From assembly GCF_030052815.1 (NCBI RefSeq), contig NC_079505.1:78190351-78254350 (forward strand): a stretch of 64,000 bases of DNA. The letters are read 5' to 3'. This document shows positions 47,752 through 59,154 of this stretch, piece by piece (positions within the stretch are counted from its first letter, which is position 1; every line of letters starts with the position of its first letter). This DNA comes from Hevea brasiliensis. Lineage: Eukaryota > Streptophyta > Magnoliopsida > Malpighiales > Euphorbiaceae. The translations under genes and the position numbers were made by a program. The notes beneath the pieces were generated by a model. It ran no database searches. It was not told where the DNA came from and saw only the letters and a program-made list of their open reading frames with translations.

Positions 47752-49337
47752 TGATGTGGCCCAACCACAAGTGCAAGGGTCGTACAAGTAATATAGAAAA
47801 GATATCGTTCCCATGAGGAGTTGTGTTTATGATCGAATTTTTGATATAAAAATTGACTAATTTGAACTATTTTTGAAATTAAAGCAATAAATATATATAT
47901 ATTAAAGTGCGAAATCTTTATGTGCAAATTAATAATCTAATCGATAATGTAATGATTTAACTAAATTTGCATCAAATTAAAATAAGCAAATTGAAATATG
48001 GCAAGATTTAAAATGGCAAGTAATTAAATTCGATTAGAAATTAATAATAATAATAATAAAAAGCGATTTCGGAGTTCGGGAGTTCATATTCAAGCTATTT
48101 TGGGATTTTTAAATTGGTTACCCAATCTTATGGAATTTACGGGTTTTAAGGAGATTAATTCTTAAATCCTTTGAATACTCTTTCGAGTGGGACAAAGAGT
48201 GCCTTAATCAATCTAATCCTACTTTCGAGGAGTTAAAATTAATCAAGACCCATTAAATTTCTTAATTAATCTGTAAATCCTCTTAATTCTTAGTCTATTT
48301 CTAGATTTAAATTAATTAAGTTCAGTTTCTTGATTATCTATCACAAGGTTTTCTCCTTTCAGTGCTTCAACCATGGATTAAGAACAATACTTAATGTGAT
48401 CCTACACTAAGCATGTCATTGAGTACACAAGAAATGAATAAAACTCATTAAAACCACAAAATGTAGATTACCCAATCAAAATCCATAAAATATCTCAAAT
48501 ATTACATCCCAACTTCAGAATCTAATGAAAACTACTCACTATCCATAATATTTATAAGAAAATTCTAAGTTAATATGGAAATAAATCTTAAATCTAATCT
48601 AAGAACTAAGAAACCCAATACAAGAAAGGTAGAAAATATGCAAGAAAGGAAAGAGAACTCCAAATCTAGTCTAGAAATGGAGAGGTGACATTTTTCTCTC
48701 TATTTTCTGACTTTTCCCCTACTGCTGCTCCCTTTTATGTCTTCTCTCTCTTTCTAAAATGAGATAAGGGCCTATTTATATCTTTTTCTGACAAGTAACC
48801 CTAAAATGATGTGTTTGAGGTGTAGTTTTTATGAGGGAATCTTCTGCCAGCTCATTATGAAGACTATATGAAATTGCATAAGTGGACTGCATAAATTATG
48901 CAGTTCCTTATGCAGTTTTCGGCAGGTTTCTGGGCCTTCTGAGTGAAGCTGCATAAGCAAGGAGTAAGTCTGCATAAGTCATGCAGTGACTTATGCAGAT
49001 TTCGGCAGGAATGGAAAAATTGCTACTTCTCCCTGTGTAGAACTGCACAACTTATGCGGCAAGTTATGCGCAATTTGGCTACTGCATACTTCAACTTTCA
49101 AACTTGTTTTTGACATCTTTGGCTGTAGAAATCACTTCTCATTGGCAAAATTTTCTTTTTTAGTCCCTCAAAAACACCATTTTTCCTACAAAACAAAATA
49201 AAATTACAAATTAATCTAAAAATTGATAATCATGAAAAACTATCTAAATAACTAATAAAATTGGCTAAAAGTGACTAACAAATAAATAAAATGGCCTTGA
49301 AATTAAACCTAAATAACTATGCAAAATGCATGTATCA
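47752..49337 (-). repeat. 3' LTR of Athila-2
   Basis: It starts TGATGTGGCCC and ends ATGTATCA, 1,586 bases, sharing the 'tcgttcccaygagga' and 'ttaattcctaaatcctttg'-like blocks with the Athila-1 LTR. It contains TGCATAAATTATGCA (48888-48902) and TGCATAAGTCATGCA (48971-48985) palindromes, each followed by a ttcggcagg phrase. The partner LTR is not in the window. Confidence 0.85.
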
Positions 49338-49352
49338 AATACCCCAAAACTC
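49338..49352 (-). other. Polypurine tract of Athila-2
   Basis: The minus strand reads GAGTTTTGGGGTATT directly before the 3' LTR, in the same position as in Athila-1. Confidence 0.7.
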
Positions 49353-49878
49353 AAATCTTTGCTTGTTCTCAAGCAAACTTTAAAACATAATGCAAATTTT
49401 TTTAGGGGTGCCTTGTCCAAAGAGCTATGAAAATCACCTATTAAAGTAAATTAACATACCTTTAGCCATACCAACAATCCATATACCCATCCTTCAAGAT
49501 GCAAAGAATTTAATGCTTATCCAAGCTTTCACCGCTTAGCCATCAAGTCAATTATCATCCAAAATTCCCAAACCAACCAATCAAAAGAGAGAGTTATGCT
49601 CAAAAGAAATTCTAGAACAATCAATAGCCAAAGTGTCTCTATAAAGAATGACGGAATTTAATGAGTGAATGGATAATTTTCCAATCCCATAGGCAAATTC
49701 CCTACTCCTATATCCACTAATGTAGCAAGTACTATCAAGAGATCAAAGGTTTTTTTAGGGATATGTTGGGGCCATGGTGTTCAAAATAAGGTTAAGAAGA
49801 ATAAGGGTAAAAAGGATTCAAAACATAAGAATATTTTCAATCTTGAAAACATAAGGTACACTTCTTATTTTATTTATT

Positions 49879-49928
<50 letters not shown>

Positions 49929-51530
49929 AGGAGAGAAATACACAATGAGAATTTTCAAGTGCTAGCATATTTTACAAAATACATAAAATGGAGAGACACT
50001 TTGATACTTTAAACTTGTATCTTGTATTTTCTCTTGATGATTGTCCTTAAAAATACCACCTTCAAACTCATTTCCTTTAATTACTTTGGGTGGATTTCTT
50101 TCAATTTGAATGACAATAGTGAAAAACACATATGCTAACACTTTTACAAGATGACAAGCATTTCTTCTCCCTTTCATTATTATATTTTTTTCTTCTTTTT
50201 TTTCTCTTTTTTTTATTTATTTTTTAATATGAATATAAAGTGTACCTAATATTATAAATATTTATTCTCAAGAAAATGGTTGGAGTGTTTGGTTAATTGG
50301 CTAGGTAGCAATAAGGATTTCAAGAAAAATTAGGAATATAAAGGCTCAAAGGGGTTTGCAAGGGTTAATTTTAATTAGGAAAAAGGCCAAAGGTTTAAAA
50401 TGAGAAGGTTTAAATCAAAGAATGCCTAATCATCTCTCTTTTCAAGTACAAGCTGGTATTTCGCCTTGAAAGGTTTAGAAAATTTATTTTAGGATTGGTG
50501 AGACATCACTTGACTACCTTATATCCAATAACTCCCTCTAAACACTCCAATCTCTAAAGGACTAGTTGGGTGACTTTTTGGCTAAGAAGATATAGGCAAG
50601 GAATAAACACTTCAAAACTTTGCACCTCTTAGGAAACTTTCAATCCACAAACCCAACTTAAGGTAAGTCAAATCACTCTCATAGGCAACTTTTCATTACT
50701 CAAGGGATTTGGCAAAAGATTTTATTTCATGATGTATGATTCCTAAAAATGAGCAATGCATTGACTAAATGGAGGAAATCTATTTGTGTGCAATGTGTAC
50801 AATTTCTAGGTGATATATAATGTGTATGTGAATGTGTTATGTATATGTATGTATGGATGTGTATGTAAAATATTTACAATATATATGAAAATGGAATGGA
50901 ATGAGATGTTCCTATACTCAAAATGTGAAAAATGTAGCAAAAATCAAAATGCACATCCCCAAACTCAAAATTAGACATTATCCTCAATGTTTAAGGCAGT
51001 GCAGCATGAAAACTCAAAGCAAAGAGGAATAACCAGGAATAGTTAAATTTAAAAGCAAAAAAGAAAGAGTTACCTAGTATAGATAAGTGTTTTAGCATCT
51101 AAAATGTGAATTCAAAAGATGATGGTGATGCATAAGAAAGCTGCACAAGTTATGCAAAATAAATGCTTTGCAGAACAGGTGCATAAGGAGAGTGCATAAG
51201 CTGTGCAGTATGGCATGAGTTACATAAGGGACTGTATAGGCTATGCAGAACATGTGCATAAGGAGTTTCATGGCCTGTGCAGTATATTGAAAAGCTGTAG
51301 CATAATGATATATCAAAGAAAAACTTGAAAACACTAGCAGAGGTATGTAAATATATACAATGTATTGACAAATATGCACAAAGGGCTAGCAAAGGCAATA
51401 AAAAGCAATGAAGAACCAATGGAATAGCCATCCAATTGTATTTTAAGAAAATAGAATTCAAGACAGACTAAAAAGAAAAGCACATCTAAAAAGAAAAGCT
51501 CCTAGAAGATGAACGAAAGCAAGATAAAAA
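49353..51530 (-). other. Non-coding region of Athila-2 between env-like ORF and 3' LTR
   Basis: AT-rich, with a (TA)n at 49884-49925 and degenerate GCATAAG palindromes at about 51,130-51,290. No coding sequence recognised. Confidence 0.65.
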
Positions 51531-53147
51531 CTAATCTAATTCTATGGTTTTGCCCTTGTCCAAAGGTGTTGCTAAAGGACTGGATGGAGCTGGTTGCTGC
51601 TGAAGGGGTGGTTCTGGAGGAGGTGATGGAGGTGGAGGTGGCATGCCCAGAAAAGCCATGAGCTGTTTCATCATCTCTTTTAACTCTTTTTGCTTGTCTC
51701 TGGTTTCCATAACAAGATCAAAGAGTTGATCATGACGATCCTTAAGGGTATCTAGACCAGATTCAAGCTTCCTATCCATAAAATATACATCATCACTAAG
51801 CCTCTCAAGATAAGTGAATAAGGCTTTAATGTTGAAGGGAGGAGGGGCTGTGGATGAAGAGGGTCCAGCTGCAGATGGTGTTGGCTGTGCAAATTCTACT
51901 GAGGTATCCTATGCAGATTGAGTAGGTGGTACAGGTTAAGCAGAAGGCTATTGGACTGCTGGTGCAGATTGTGCCTCTGGTTATGCAGTTGGTTCTGTAT
52001 CTGCTACTGGTTGTGTAGTGTCAGATGGTGGCAAACTGAATCCAGTTTTGGATAAGTGAGTAGCATCCTGAAAGTGCTGGTAGGGGATGCTCTTCCAGAT
52101 CAAAACAAAAATGTTTAGCTATAACAGTTATGAGCCCACCCATGACTATATCACCTACAAATTTGGTAGCAATATGCAACACATGCTCACAGAAGAAGTA
52201 ACCAAGAGATATTTTGACTTTGTGAAAAGTACACCATAGCATGAACAAGTCAGATTTTCCAACAGCATCAGAACTAGTCCCTCGGCCCAAGATAGTGCTA
52301 GTAATAAGCCTATGGATAAATCTAAGTGCTGGGTCTATTATTTGGGAGGTCTTGGATTTGCCAGCATACAAACTCTGAGATTGGTTTGTAATACTTCTCC
52401 AAAACTAAACAGCACTCCAAATACCTTTATTTGCTACCTCTATGCCTGCATATGGTACCCTAAACAATCCATCAATAGCAAACCCAAAGATACTGTGAAA
52501 TTGGTCTAATGATAGCTCTCTATTTTGCCCCAAGCACCTAAATTTCATAGTTGACTTATAATCTAATACAATTTCAGAGTAGTAGAAAATGAGGAAATAA
52601 ATTCCAAAACTAGGGCTAGATAAACTAATTCTTATTTATGCACAAATTTCATCCAACCTAGTCCATCAAGGTAGGCAACAATATTATCAAATAAACCAAC
52701 AGATTAGAGAGCATCTACAGAAATATACCTAGTGGGTTGCACTTTTCTGTCCTTTAGCCTCTTAAAAGTTGCCTTATGGGTTGCATCAGGAAGAGGCCAA
52801 GGTAGTTTAGATACCTGTGTTGCCGTTGCTAAAGGTTGCTTCTTGCTAGAGGAGGGAGATTTGGCTTGTGGGGTAGAGGTAGAAGCACTAACCCCTTATC
52901 GTGTGAAAGCAGAAGTTCTGGGGTTTTTGGGTGTAGGCTCCGAAAGTGGAGTAGCAGGTAGGTCCTTGCACTTTGTGAGAGGTGGTGCAAAGGCCATTAG
53001 TCGGGTTGATTTAGACCGGATTCTCTTTTTATAGGTGGATGTAGGAGGAGGTGGAGGGGTTTGTTATAGAGGAGAATAGGGATTGGGGGCTTGCATTGCT
53101 AGGGGCGTGACTTGGAGAGGAGAGCCTTGAGGGGAAGGGATTTCCAT
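51531..53147 (-). pseudogene. Athila env-like ORF (plant transposon protein domain), broken
   Basis: Read on the minus strand from an ATG at 53145-53147. A Pro/Ser/Lys-rich N-terminus (TPPPPPTSTYKKRIRSKS) is followed by KRLKDRKVQPTRYISVDAL and LFDNIVAYLDGLGWMKFV, then by RFIHRLITSTILGRG and SDLFMLW in 52371-52021. It ends with a coiled segment (LDTLKDRHDQLFDLVMETRDKQKELKEMMKQLM) and a proline-rich tail that closes at 51531. This domain order is that of the third ORF of Athila elements, once called env-like; its function is not known. At least three in-frame stops and two frame changes make it non-functional. It sits at the usual place, between integrase and the 3' LTR. Confidence 0.75.
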
Positions 53148-53383
53148 GGTGGTGGTCGACGATGGTGGGAATGGAGGAGGGAAGAAGAAAGTGAAAGAAA
53201 TAAAGGGAAGTTAGGGTATCGATTGGCAAAAAGGGGTGTGGGGAGAGGGATTGATGTCGAGAAAAATGGGAAGGAGGGAGGTTGTGAACAGAAATGACGG
53301 GAAGTGGGAGGTGGGAAAAAGGGTGTGTCGAAAATTTTGATTTGCACAGGACATGTGAGTTTCTGCATGAGGGGAAAATTTTG

Positions 53384-53850
53384 TGCATAAGTTATGCAGG
53401 TTCTTATGCAAGTTTCGGCGGAAATGGGAAGTCTAAAAAGTTGGTCATGCAAAAGTGCATAACTTATGCTTTCTCTTATGCAAGTTTCGGCAGAAATGGA
53501 AATCCCAGAAAATTTGGTTATGCAATAATGCATAAGCTGTGCACTTGGTTATGCAAATTTCGGTAGAAATGAAAATGCAGGATTTGAAGTTATGCAAGAG
53601 TGCATAAGTTATGCACACACTTATGCAAGTTTCGGCAGAAATGAAAATTTCAAAAATTGTGGCGGTGCAGAATTGCATAAGTTATGCACACCCTTATGCA
53701 GATTTCAGCAAGAAATGAAATGGCAAAATTTTGGTTATGCAGAATTGCATAAGTTATGTAAGAGCTTATGCAGATTTCGGCAGAAAAGAAAAAATGGCAA
53801 AAAAATGAGACCTGAAAGCTGCATAAGTTATGCAGTTACTTATATACATT
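53384..53850 (-). repeat. Regular array of seven TGCATAAGTTATGCA palindromes (72-74-bp period)
   Basis: Palindrome cores begin at 53384, 53456, 53529, 53601, 53674, 53746 and 53820, i.e. steps of 72, 73, 72, 73, 72 and 74. Each unit continues with a half-site TTATGCA about eight bases later and, except the last, a form of the phrase agTTTCGGCAGaaatg. The spacers between units are diverged while the palindrome and the TTTCGGCAG phrase are kept. Confidence 0.9.
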
Positions 53851-54574
53851 TCAACAAGATTCAGATTACAATAAAAAATATTTTGCAAGTTTGAAAAATA
53901 CACTAGAATGAAGAAATGTAACCCTATGAAATATAAATCATGAGAAATTATCATAAAAAACACATCAATATATGCAGAATCCATCACAATTGCACCATAC
54001 AAGCTTGTAGAAGAAAGTGCTGCATAAGAGATATATGTGAATTATGCCATTTCAACTCAAACCCTGCAAATTAACATTTAGCACATTAAAGCTCAACAAA
54101 AATCTGCACAAAATTGCACTTATCCATAAAAGAAAATAAACTCTCCAAGTTATGCCAATAAAATGCAGCATGTGCACATTGAAGCACACAACCCAAATAA
54201 GTTCAAAACTACTAAAATTACCCACTTACCATCATATTAACATGATAAGCACAAATACATAAAAGATACACACCCAACCTCAACAAAGAAGCAAATAGCA
54301 TATATTGCAGACCCTTTTTTGCTGAAAATTTTTTCTACATAAGCCAGGAAGGGGTCCTGCACAGGAAGCAATGAAAATAAACCAATCTTGGGAGAGTTAA
54401 TGGATAAAATATCATATTAAGAGTAACTCCCCAGTAGTGCGACAACCTTCATCCACTGAAATTCATCTACAAAAGACAAAATTCAATAATGTCAAAAATT
54501 GAATTTGGGGAGATTTAAGACAAAAACAAAAGTAATGCAAATAAAAGTAAATCAACAAAAGCAAAATAAAAGAA

Positions 54575-54592
54575 CTTGGGGTGCCTCCCAAG
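54575..54592 (-). other. Conserved CTTGGG-CCCAAG hairpin downstream of Athila-2 pol
   Basis: CTTGGG, loop GTGCCT, CCCAAG, just beyond the end of integrase, matching 22239-22256 in Athila-1. Confidence 0.6.
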
Positions 54593-54654
54593 AGCGCTAA
54601 TTTATAGTCCTTAGCTGGACTCTTCATGCATTTCACTAAAAAGGAAGTGTGGGA

Positions 54655-56652
54655 TCAGAGAGCTTGTAATAGCTTGCTCCCTTTATTGGGTCTCCAGTTA
54701 TATAATGTTTCAACTATGCCCATTGACCTTAAATTCCCATATTTTTTACTCCAAATTTCAATTGCTCCATAAGCGAAAACTTTATAAACTCTATATGGAC
54801 CAGTCCACCTTGATTTAAGTTTTCCAGGGAACAATTTCAATCTTAAGTTGAACAACAAAACTGAATCACCTTCTTTAAATTCCTTTTTCCTAAGATGCTT
54901 ATCATGCCAAACTTTAGTTCTTTCTTTATAAATACAAGCACTTTCATAGGCATCCATCCTCAATTCTTCAAGCTCATTAAGTTGCAATAGCCTGTTCTCA
55001 CCAGCTTGCTTGAGATCAAAATTCAAGGTCTGAATTGCCCAGTATGCTCTATGCTCTAGCTCCACAGGTAAATGACAAAACTTACCATACACCAACCTAA
55101 AGGGAGTAGTTCCTATAGGAGTTTTGTAAGCAGTCCTATATGCCCATAAAGCATCATCTAGTTTGACAGACCAATCTTTCCAAGAATTGCTCACTATTTT
55201 CTCCAAGATATGTTTGAGTTCCCTATTAGAAATTTCAACTTGTCCTGAAGTTTGAGGATGGTATGGGGTAGCTATCGTGTGCACTACACCATACTTCCTC
55301 ATTAAACTCTCAAATTGCTTATTACAAAAATGTGAACCCCCATCACTGATCACAGCCCTTGGAGCTCCAAAACTACTTAAGACAAATTTCTTCAAGAATT
55401 TCACTACCACCTTAGCATTATTAGCTGGAGTTGCAATAGCTTCTACCCACTTTGACACATAGTCGACTCCAACTAGAATGTATTTATTACCATATGAAGG
55501 AGGAAATGGGCTCATAAAATCTATTCCCTATACATTGAATAATTCCACCTCAAGAGTATCATTTAGGGGCATTTCATCTCTTTTTGAAAGATTTCCACTC
55601 CTTTGACATTTATCACATTCTAACATAAATTTCCTCACATCCTTAAAAAGGTTTGGCCAAAAGAAACCAGCCTGCAAAATTTTACTAGCTGTTTTAGAGA
55701 TTCCAAAGTGTCCTCCATAATCAGAAGCATGGCAATGATGCATAACACTCTCTATTTCCTCATCAGGAATACATCTTATTAAACCATCACAACATCTCCT
55801 AAAGAGTCAAGGATCATCCCATCTATAAAATTTTGCCTCATGTAAAAACTTTTTCTTTTGTTTCCATGTCATTCCTAGAGGTAAAACTCCACAAGATAGA
55901 TAATTCACCAAGTCTGCATACCAAGGTAGTTTAGCAACAAGAGAGAAAAGTTGTTCATTCAAGAAAAACTCATCAATAGGGACTTCATCCATTTCTTCAT
56001 CATCCAATTTCAACCTACTAAGATTATTCGCAACTACGTTTTCAGCTCCCTTCTTATCTCTAATTTTCAAATCAAACTCTTATAGCATCAGAATACACCT
56101 AATGAGCCTAGGTTTAACCTCCTTTTTACGGAGTAAATACCTAATAGCAGCATGATCTGAAAATACAACCACCTTTGAGTCAATAATGTAAGGTCTGAAC
56201 TTTTTCAATGCAAAGACAATTGCTAATAATTCCTTTTCAGTTGTTGCATAATTTGTTTGAGCTTCATCCAGTGTTCTATAGCATAATAAATAGTATAAGC
56301 CCTTTTGTCTTGTCTTTGACCAAGAACAGCTCCAATTGCATAGTTGCTAGCATTACATATAATTTTAAAAGGTAGGCTCCAATCAGGTGGTTGCATGATT
56401 GGTGCAATGATAAGAGCTTGCTTCAACCTATAAAAGGCATCCAAACACTCTTGGTCAAATATAAATAGTATGTCATAACTTAACAAATTAAACAAAGGTT
56501 TGGCTATTTTAGAAAATTCCTTGATAAAGCGTCTGTAGAACCCGGTATGTCCTAAAAAACTTTGAATTCCTTTGACATTGGTAGGAGGAGCCATATTCTC
56601 TATCACTTCAACCTTGGCTTTATCAACCTTTATTCCTCTGTTAGACACCAAA
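54655..56652 (-). pseudogene. pol: pol (RT end, RNase H, integrase) of Athila-2
   Basis: From 56,652 downward: the end of RT and the connection (VDKAKVEVIENM; QSFLGHTGFYRRFI), RNase H ([12 protein letters not shown]; after a frameshift near 56,270, [10 protein letters not shown]), an integrase zinc domain (H-x3-H, C-D-K-C-Q-R at about 55,600-55,745) and the DDE core in 55515-54655. The core has Asp in VGVDYVSKW, Asp in ISDGGSHF and Glu in [32 protein letters not shown] and a C-terminal domain ([11 protein letters not shown]) follow. The 286-codon piece is the longest undamaged coding stretch of either Athila element. Stops at about 56,085, 55,805 and 55,528 (the last where tryptophan is expected) and a late frameshift disable the polyprotein. 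RT is cut at 56,652 by the next element. Confidence 0.88.
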
Positions 56653-59139
56653 TGTCACGACCCAACCTATGGGCCGGACCGGCACTAGGACCTGGGCCAG
56701 CTTAAAGCCCCCGAGGCCCGTAGTAAGCCTAACTATTCCTCAAATCCATAACCAGGCCCACAATTCAGGCCCAATATGCACATAAAATAATTTAAATTAA
56801 ACTGTTATAATTATATTTCGGGCCAACTTAGCCCAGAAATTATCAGAAACAAAAATTAGGGGAGCCCAGCTCAACCCTGTTACCTCATTTATAACCATTT
56901 AAAACTCGTAAAATTTTTCTTTTCATTTATTAATACGCAAACTTGAATTCATACAGTCCCTGACAGGCTTAATGCTACTACTAGCACATGCGGAGTCCTA
57001 AATTACAAATTTAGAGAATAATAATACAATTAAACAATCGACGTTAAACCTGCGAGGAAGAAAACAGGTTGCTCTGTAAAATAACTCCTCCTGTGGCCTG
57101 GAAAAATATTGAACAGGAGTGAGCGTTCGACTCAGAGAGTGAAATATCAATTTTAACCATAATCTCTATAACTATCTAAAACTAATGCACCCTGTAGAGT
57201 GAAATGCAACATCAATAACATTTTCACATCATAACATCAAAAAGGTAATTTGGAGCACTCACACACCCTGTAGTATCAATCATAACATATGGGAGTGATC
57301 CCTATACGACTCTCTTAAATCCAACCCGGTGCCGAATTACTCAAGCTCGGACTTCCACTTAATAACCAAATCGAGGTCCCAATTACTCAAGCCGTGACTA
57401 CCCCTCGAAGGAACGGGTCCCAATTACTCAAGCCGTGACTACCCCGTCCTATCCATAGTCCACACCACATCACACGCACGCCAACGCACGCTGCTGCTCC
57501 TAATTACCACTACCACATCCATGGAATATTAACAGTTTTGAATGCAACATAAATCGTGCCTAGAGTTTAACTACATAAATATATGCATATAAGTGATGCA
57601 TGGGCATGCTGAACATATAATAATATCGAAATTACAATTAAAATTAATATTCTACTCACAGTACACCGTCGACTATTGTGGCTGCTGGATGCAGGAAAAT
57701 AGTTGATCTCGATCACCTAATAATTAAATTATAAATTTATTAGTACTAACTCAAAATAAAACTCTAAAGAGGCAATAGACAGCCTAATTCATGCCGGAAA
57801 TCCGTGAGTTTCCCTATACGGACCTACCCAACTGCAAAGAGGCTCAAATAACACTTCTAAATTCTCAATTTCCACAATCACATCTCATTAATATCACATG
57901 GCCCCTCACAGGCCCTCCAAATCGAACTATACTCAAAATTTTAAAAATTACGTTTTAGTCCATATAATTGACATTTTTCCAAAATCCACTCAAACAAGCT
58001 CTAAAAATTCTAAAATTTTGCCCCGCGGTCCTTAATAATATTATAAGGCTATTGCAAAATGAATTGTAATTTTCTAATCACCCATGAATATTTTATTCAA
58101 GAAATTTACTCGATTCCATAAGTTTCCAACAGCTAACATATTCCTAATTCAACCCAATTAAATATTCACATATTTAAACCTCCATCCTCAAGCTTCAACC
58201 AATTATATAAAATTTAATTATCTTAATTTCAATTAATCTTATATGCCCACATGCTAAAAATATAACTAAAATCCATCCATATTTCTCAAAAATATTCTAC
58301 GATCACCCAAAAATTCAACTAACACCATAGAATATCTCCAAATAATTTTACTTTCATCATATATTTTTCTTAGAATTTTTCTCCAATGTTTCTGTTTAAG
58401 AAACACCGTATTTATGCTCCACAGATGGAGAAATAATAAAAATTGTCTTACCGAAGTTTATCTGTCTCAAAAATTCCAAAATTTATGAGAAAGCCTGCGA
58501 AGTTGAACCATCTCCATAGCTCACGGCCACCATGCACCACCGCGCACGGTGGCGAGCGATCACCGGCGACATTTGTCGGATCTGATCATACCACCATGTT
58601 CCTCTCCTCTTCCTCAGTCCATATGTGGTCTCGGATCGTCGATCCAACGGTCGGATCGTCGTAGATCTGACGAAAAAGCTTGAAAAACCCGAAACTTCTC
58701 TCCTCCATATCTCACTCATCCGACCTCCATTTGCTTCAAAATTGGTGTCAAAAGAAAGCTCTCGGAACAAGCTTTCCAACGCCACCGGAATCGCCTCGAT
58801 CGGACGTCGGACGACGCCGGAATCGCGGGAAAGCCGCGCCATCGTGCGCGCGTTTTCTCTCTCCTCTCCCTCTCTTGCCGCCGTTTCTGGTGGTCGCCGG
58901 AGGGTCGCCGGCCGGTGGGGAGCTTCTTGGGACGTCGCCGGCCGGTCACCGGAGAAAGGAAGAAGAAGAAGAAGAAAGGGAAGGAGAGGGAAAGAAGAGA
59001 AATGGGGGGGGGGTCCTCCTCCCGTTTTTTTATTTTTTTTTTTTTATAAAATTGGGTGGTTTGTCTGTGGGAAAACCCACTGTCACACGCCAATTCCCAT
59101 CAATCAATTTTTTTTTTTTTTTTTTTAAGGGTTGTTACA
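56653..59139 (-). repeat. 3' LTR of the right-hand Tekay-like element
   Basis: Starts TGTCACGACC, ends GTTGTTACA, 2,487 bases. It includes a 30-base unit (ggtcccaattactcaagccg...) repeated at 57375 and 57417 with a diverged copy near 57,329, and a GC-rich GA-repeat segment at about 58,780-59,020. ORFs in the GC-rich part (58443-59183, both strands) are low-complexity and not considered genes. Confidence 0.85.
57329..57446. repeat. Short tandem repeat inside the LTR
   Basis: Two identical 30-base units at 57375-57404 and 57417-57446 (spacing 42), and one diverged unit at about 57329-57358, share the core 'aattactcaagc'. Confidence 0.85.
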
Positions 59140-59140
59140 T

Positions 59141-59154
59141 TCTTCCCCCCTTAA
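59141..59154 (-). other. Polypurine tract of the right-hand element
   Basis: The minus strand reads TTAAGGGGGGAAGA one base before the LTR end. Confidence 0.8.

Larger units (their letters stand above)
47752..56652 (-). mobile_element. Second Athila-type element (Athila-2), partial and interrupted
   Basis: The left LTR, polypurine tract, an env-like ORF remnant, a palindrome array, integrase, RNase H and the C-terminal part of RT are present on the minus strand. At 56,653 another LTR element splits the RT; the rest (RT core, protease, gag, 5' LTR) is outside the window. Pol is clearly homologous to Athila-1 but the LTR sequence is diverged, so this is a different family of the same lineage. 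Confidence 0.88.

Noticed and set aside
51092..51461. Two overlapping ORFs of about 100 codons on the minus strand
   Set aside because: They run through degenerate GCATAAG palindromes of the Athila-2 spacer and show no protein motif.
53029..53894. Several ORFs of 60-144 codons around the palindrome array on both strands
   Set aside because: The repeated peptides (such as HKLC, ISYA) only reflect the 72-bp DNA repeat.
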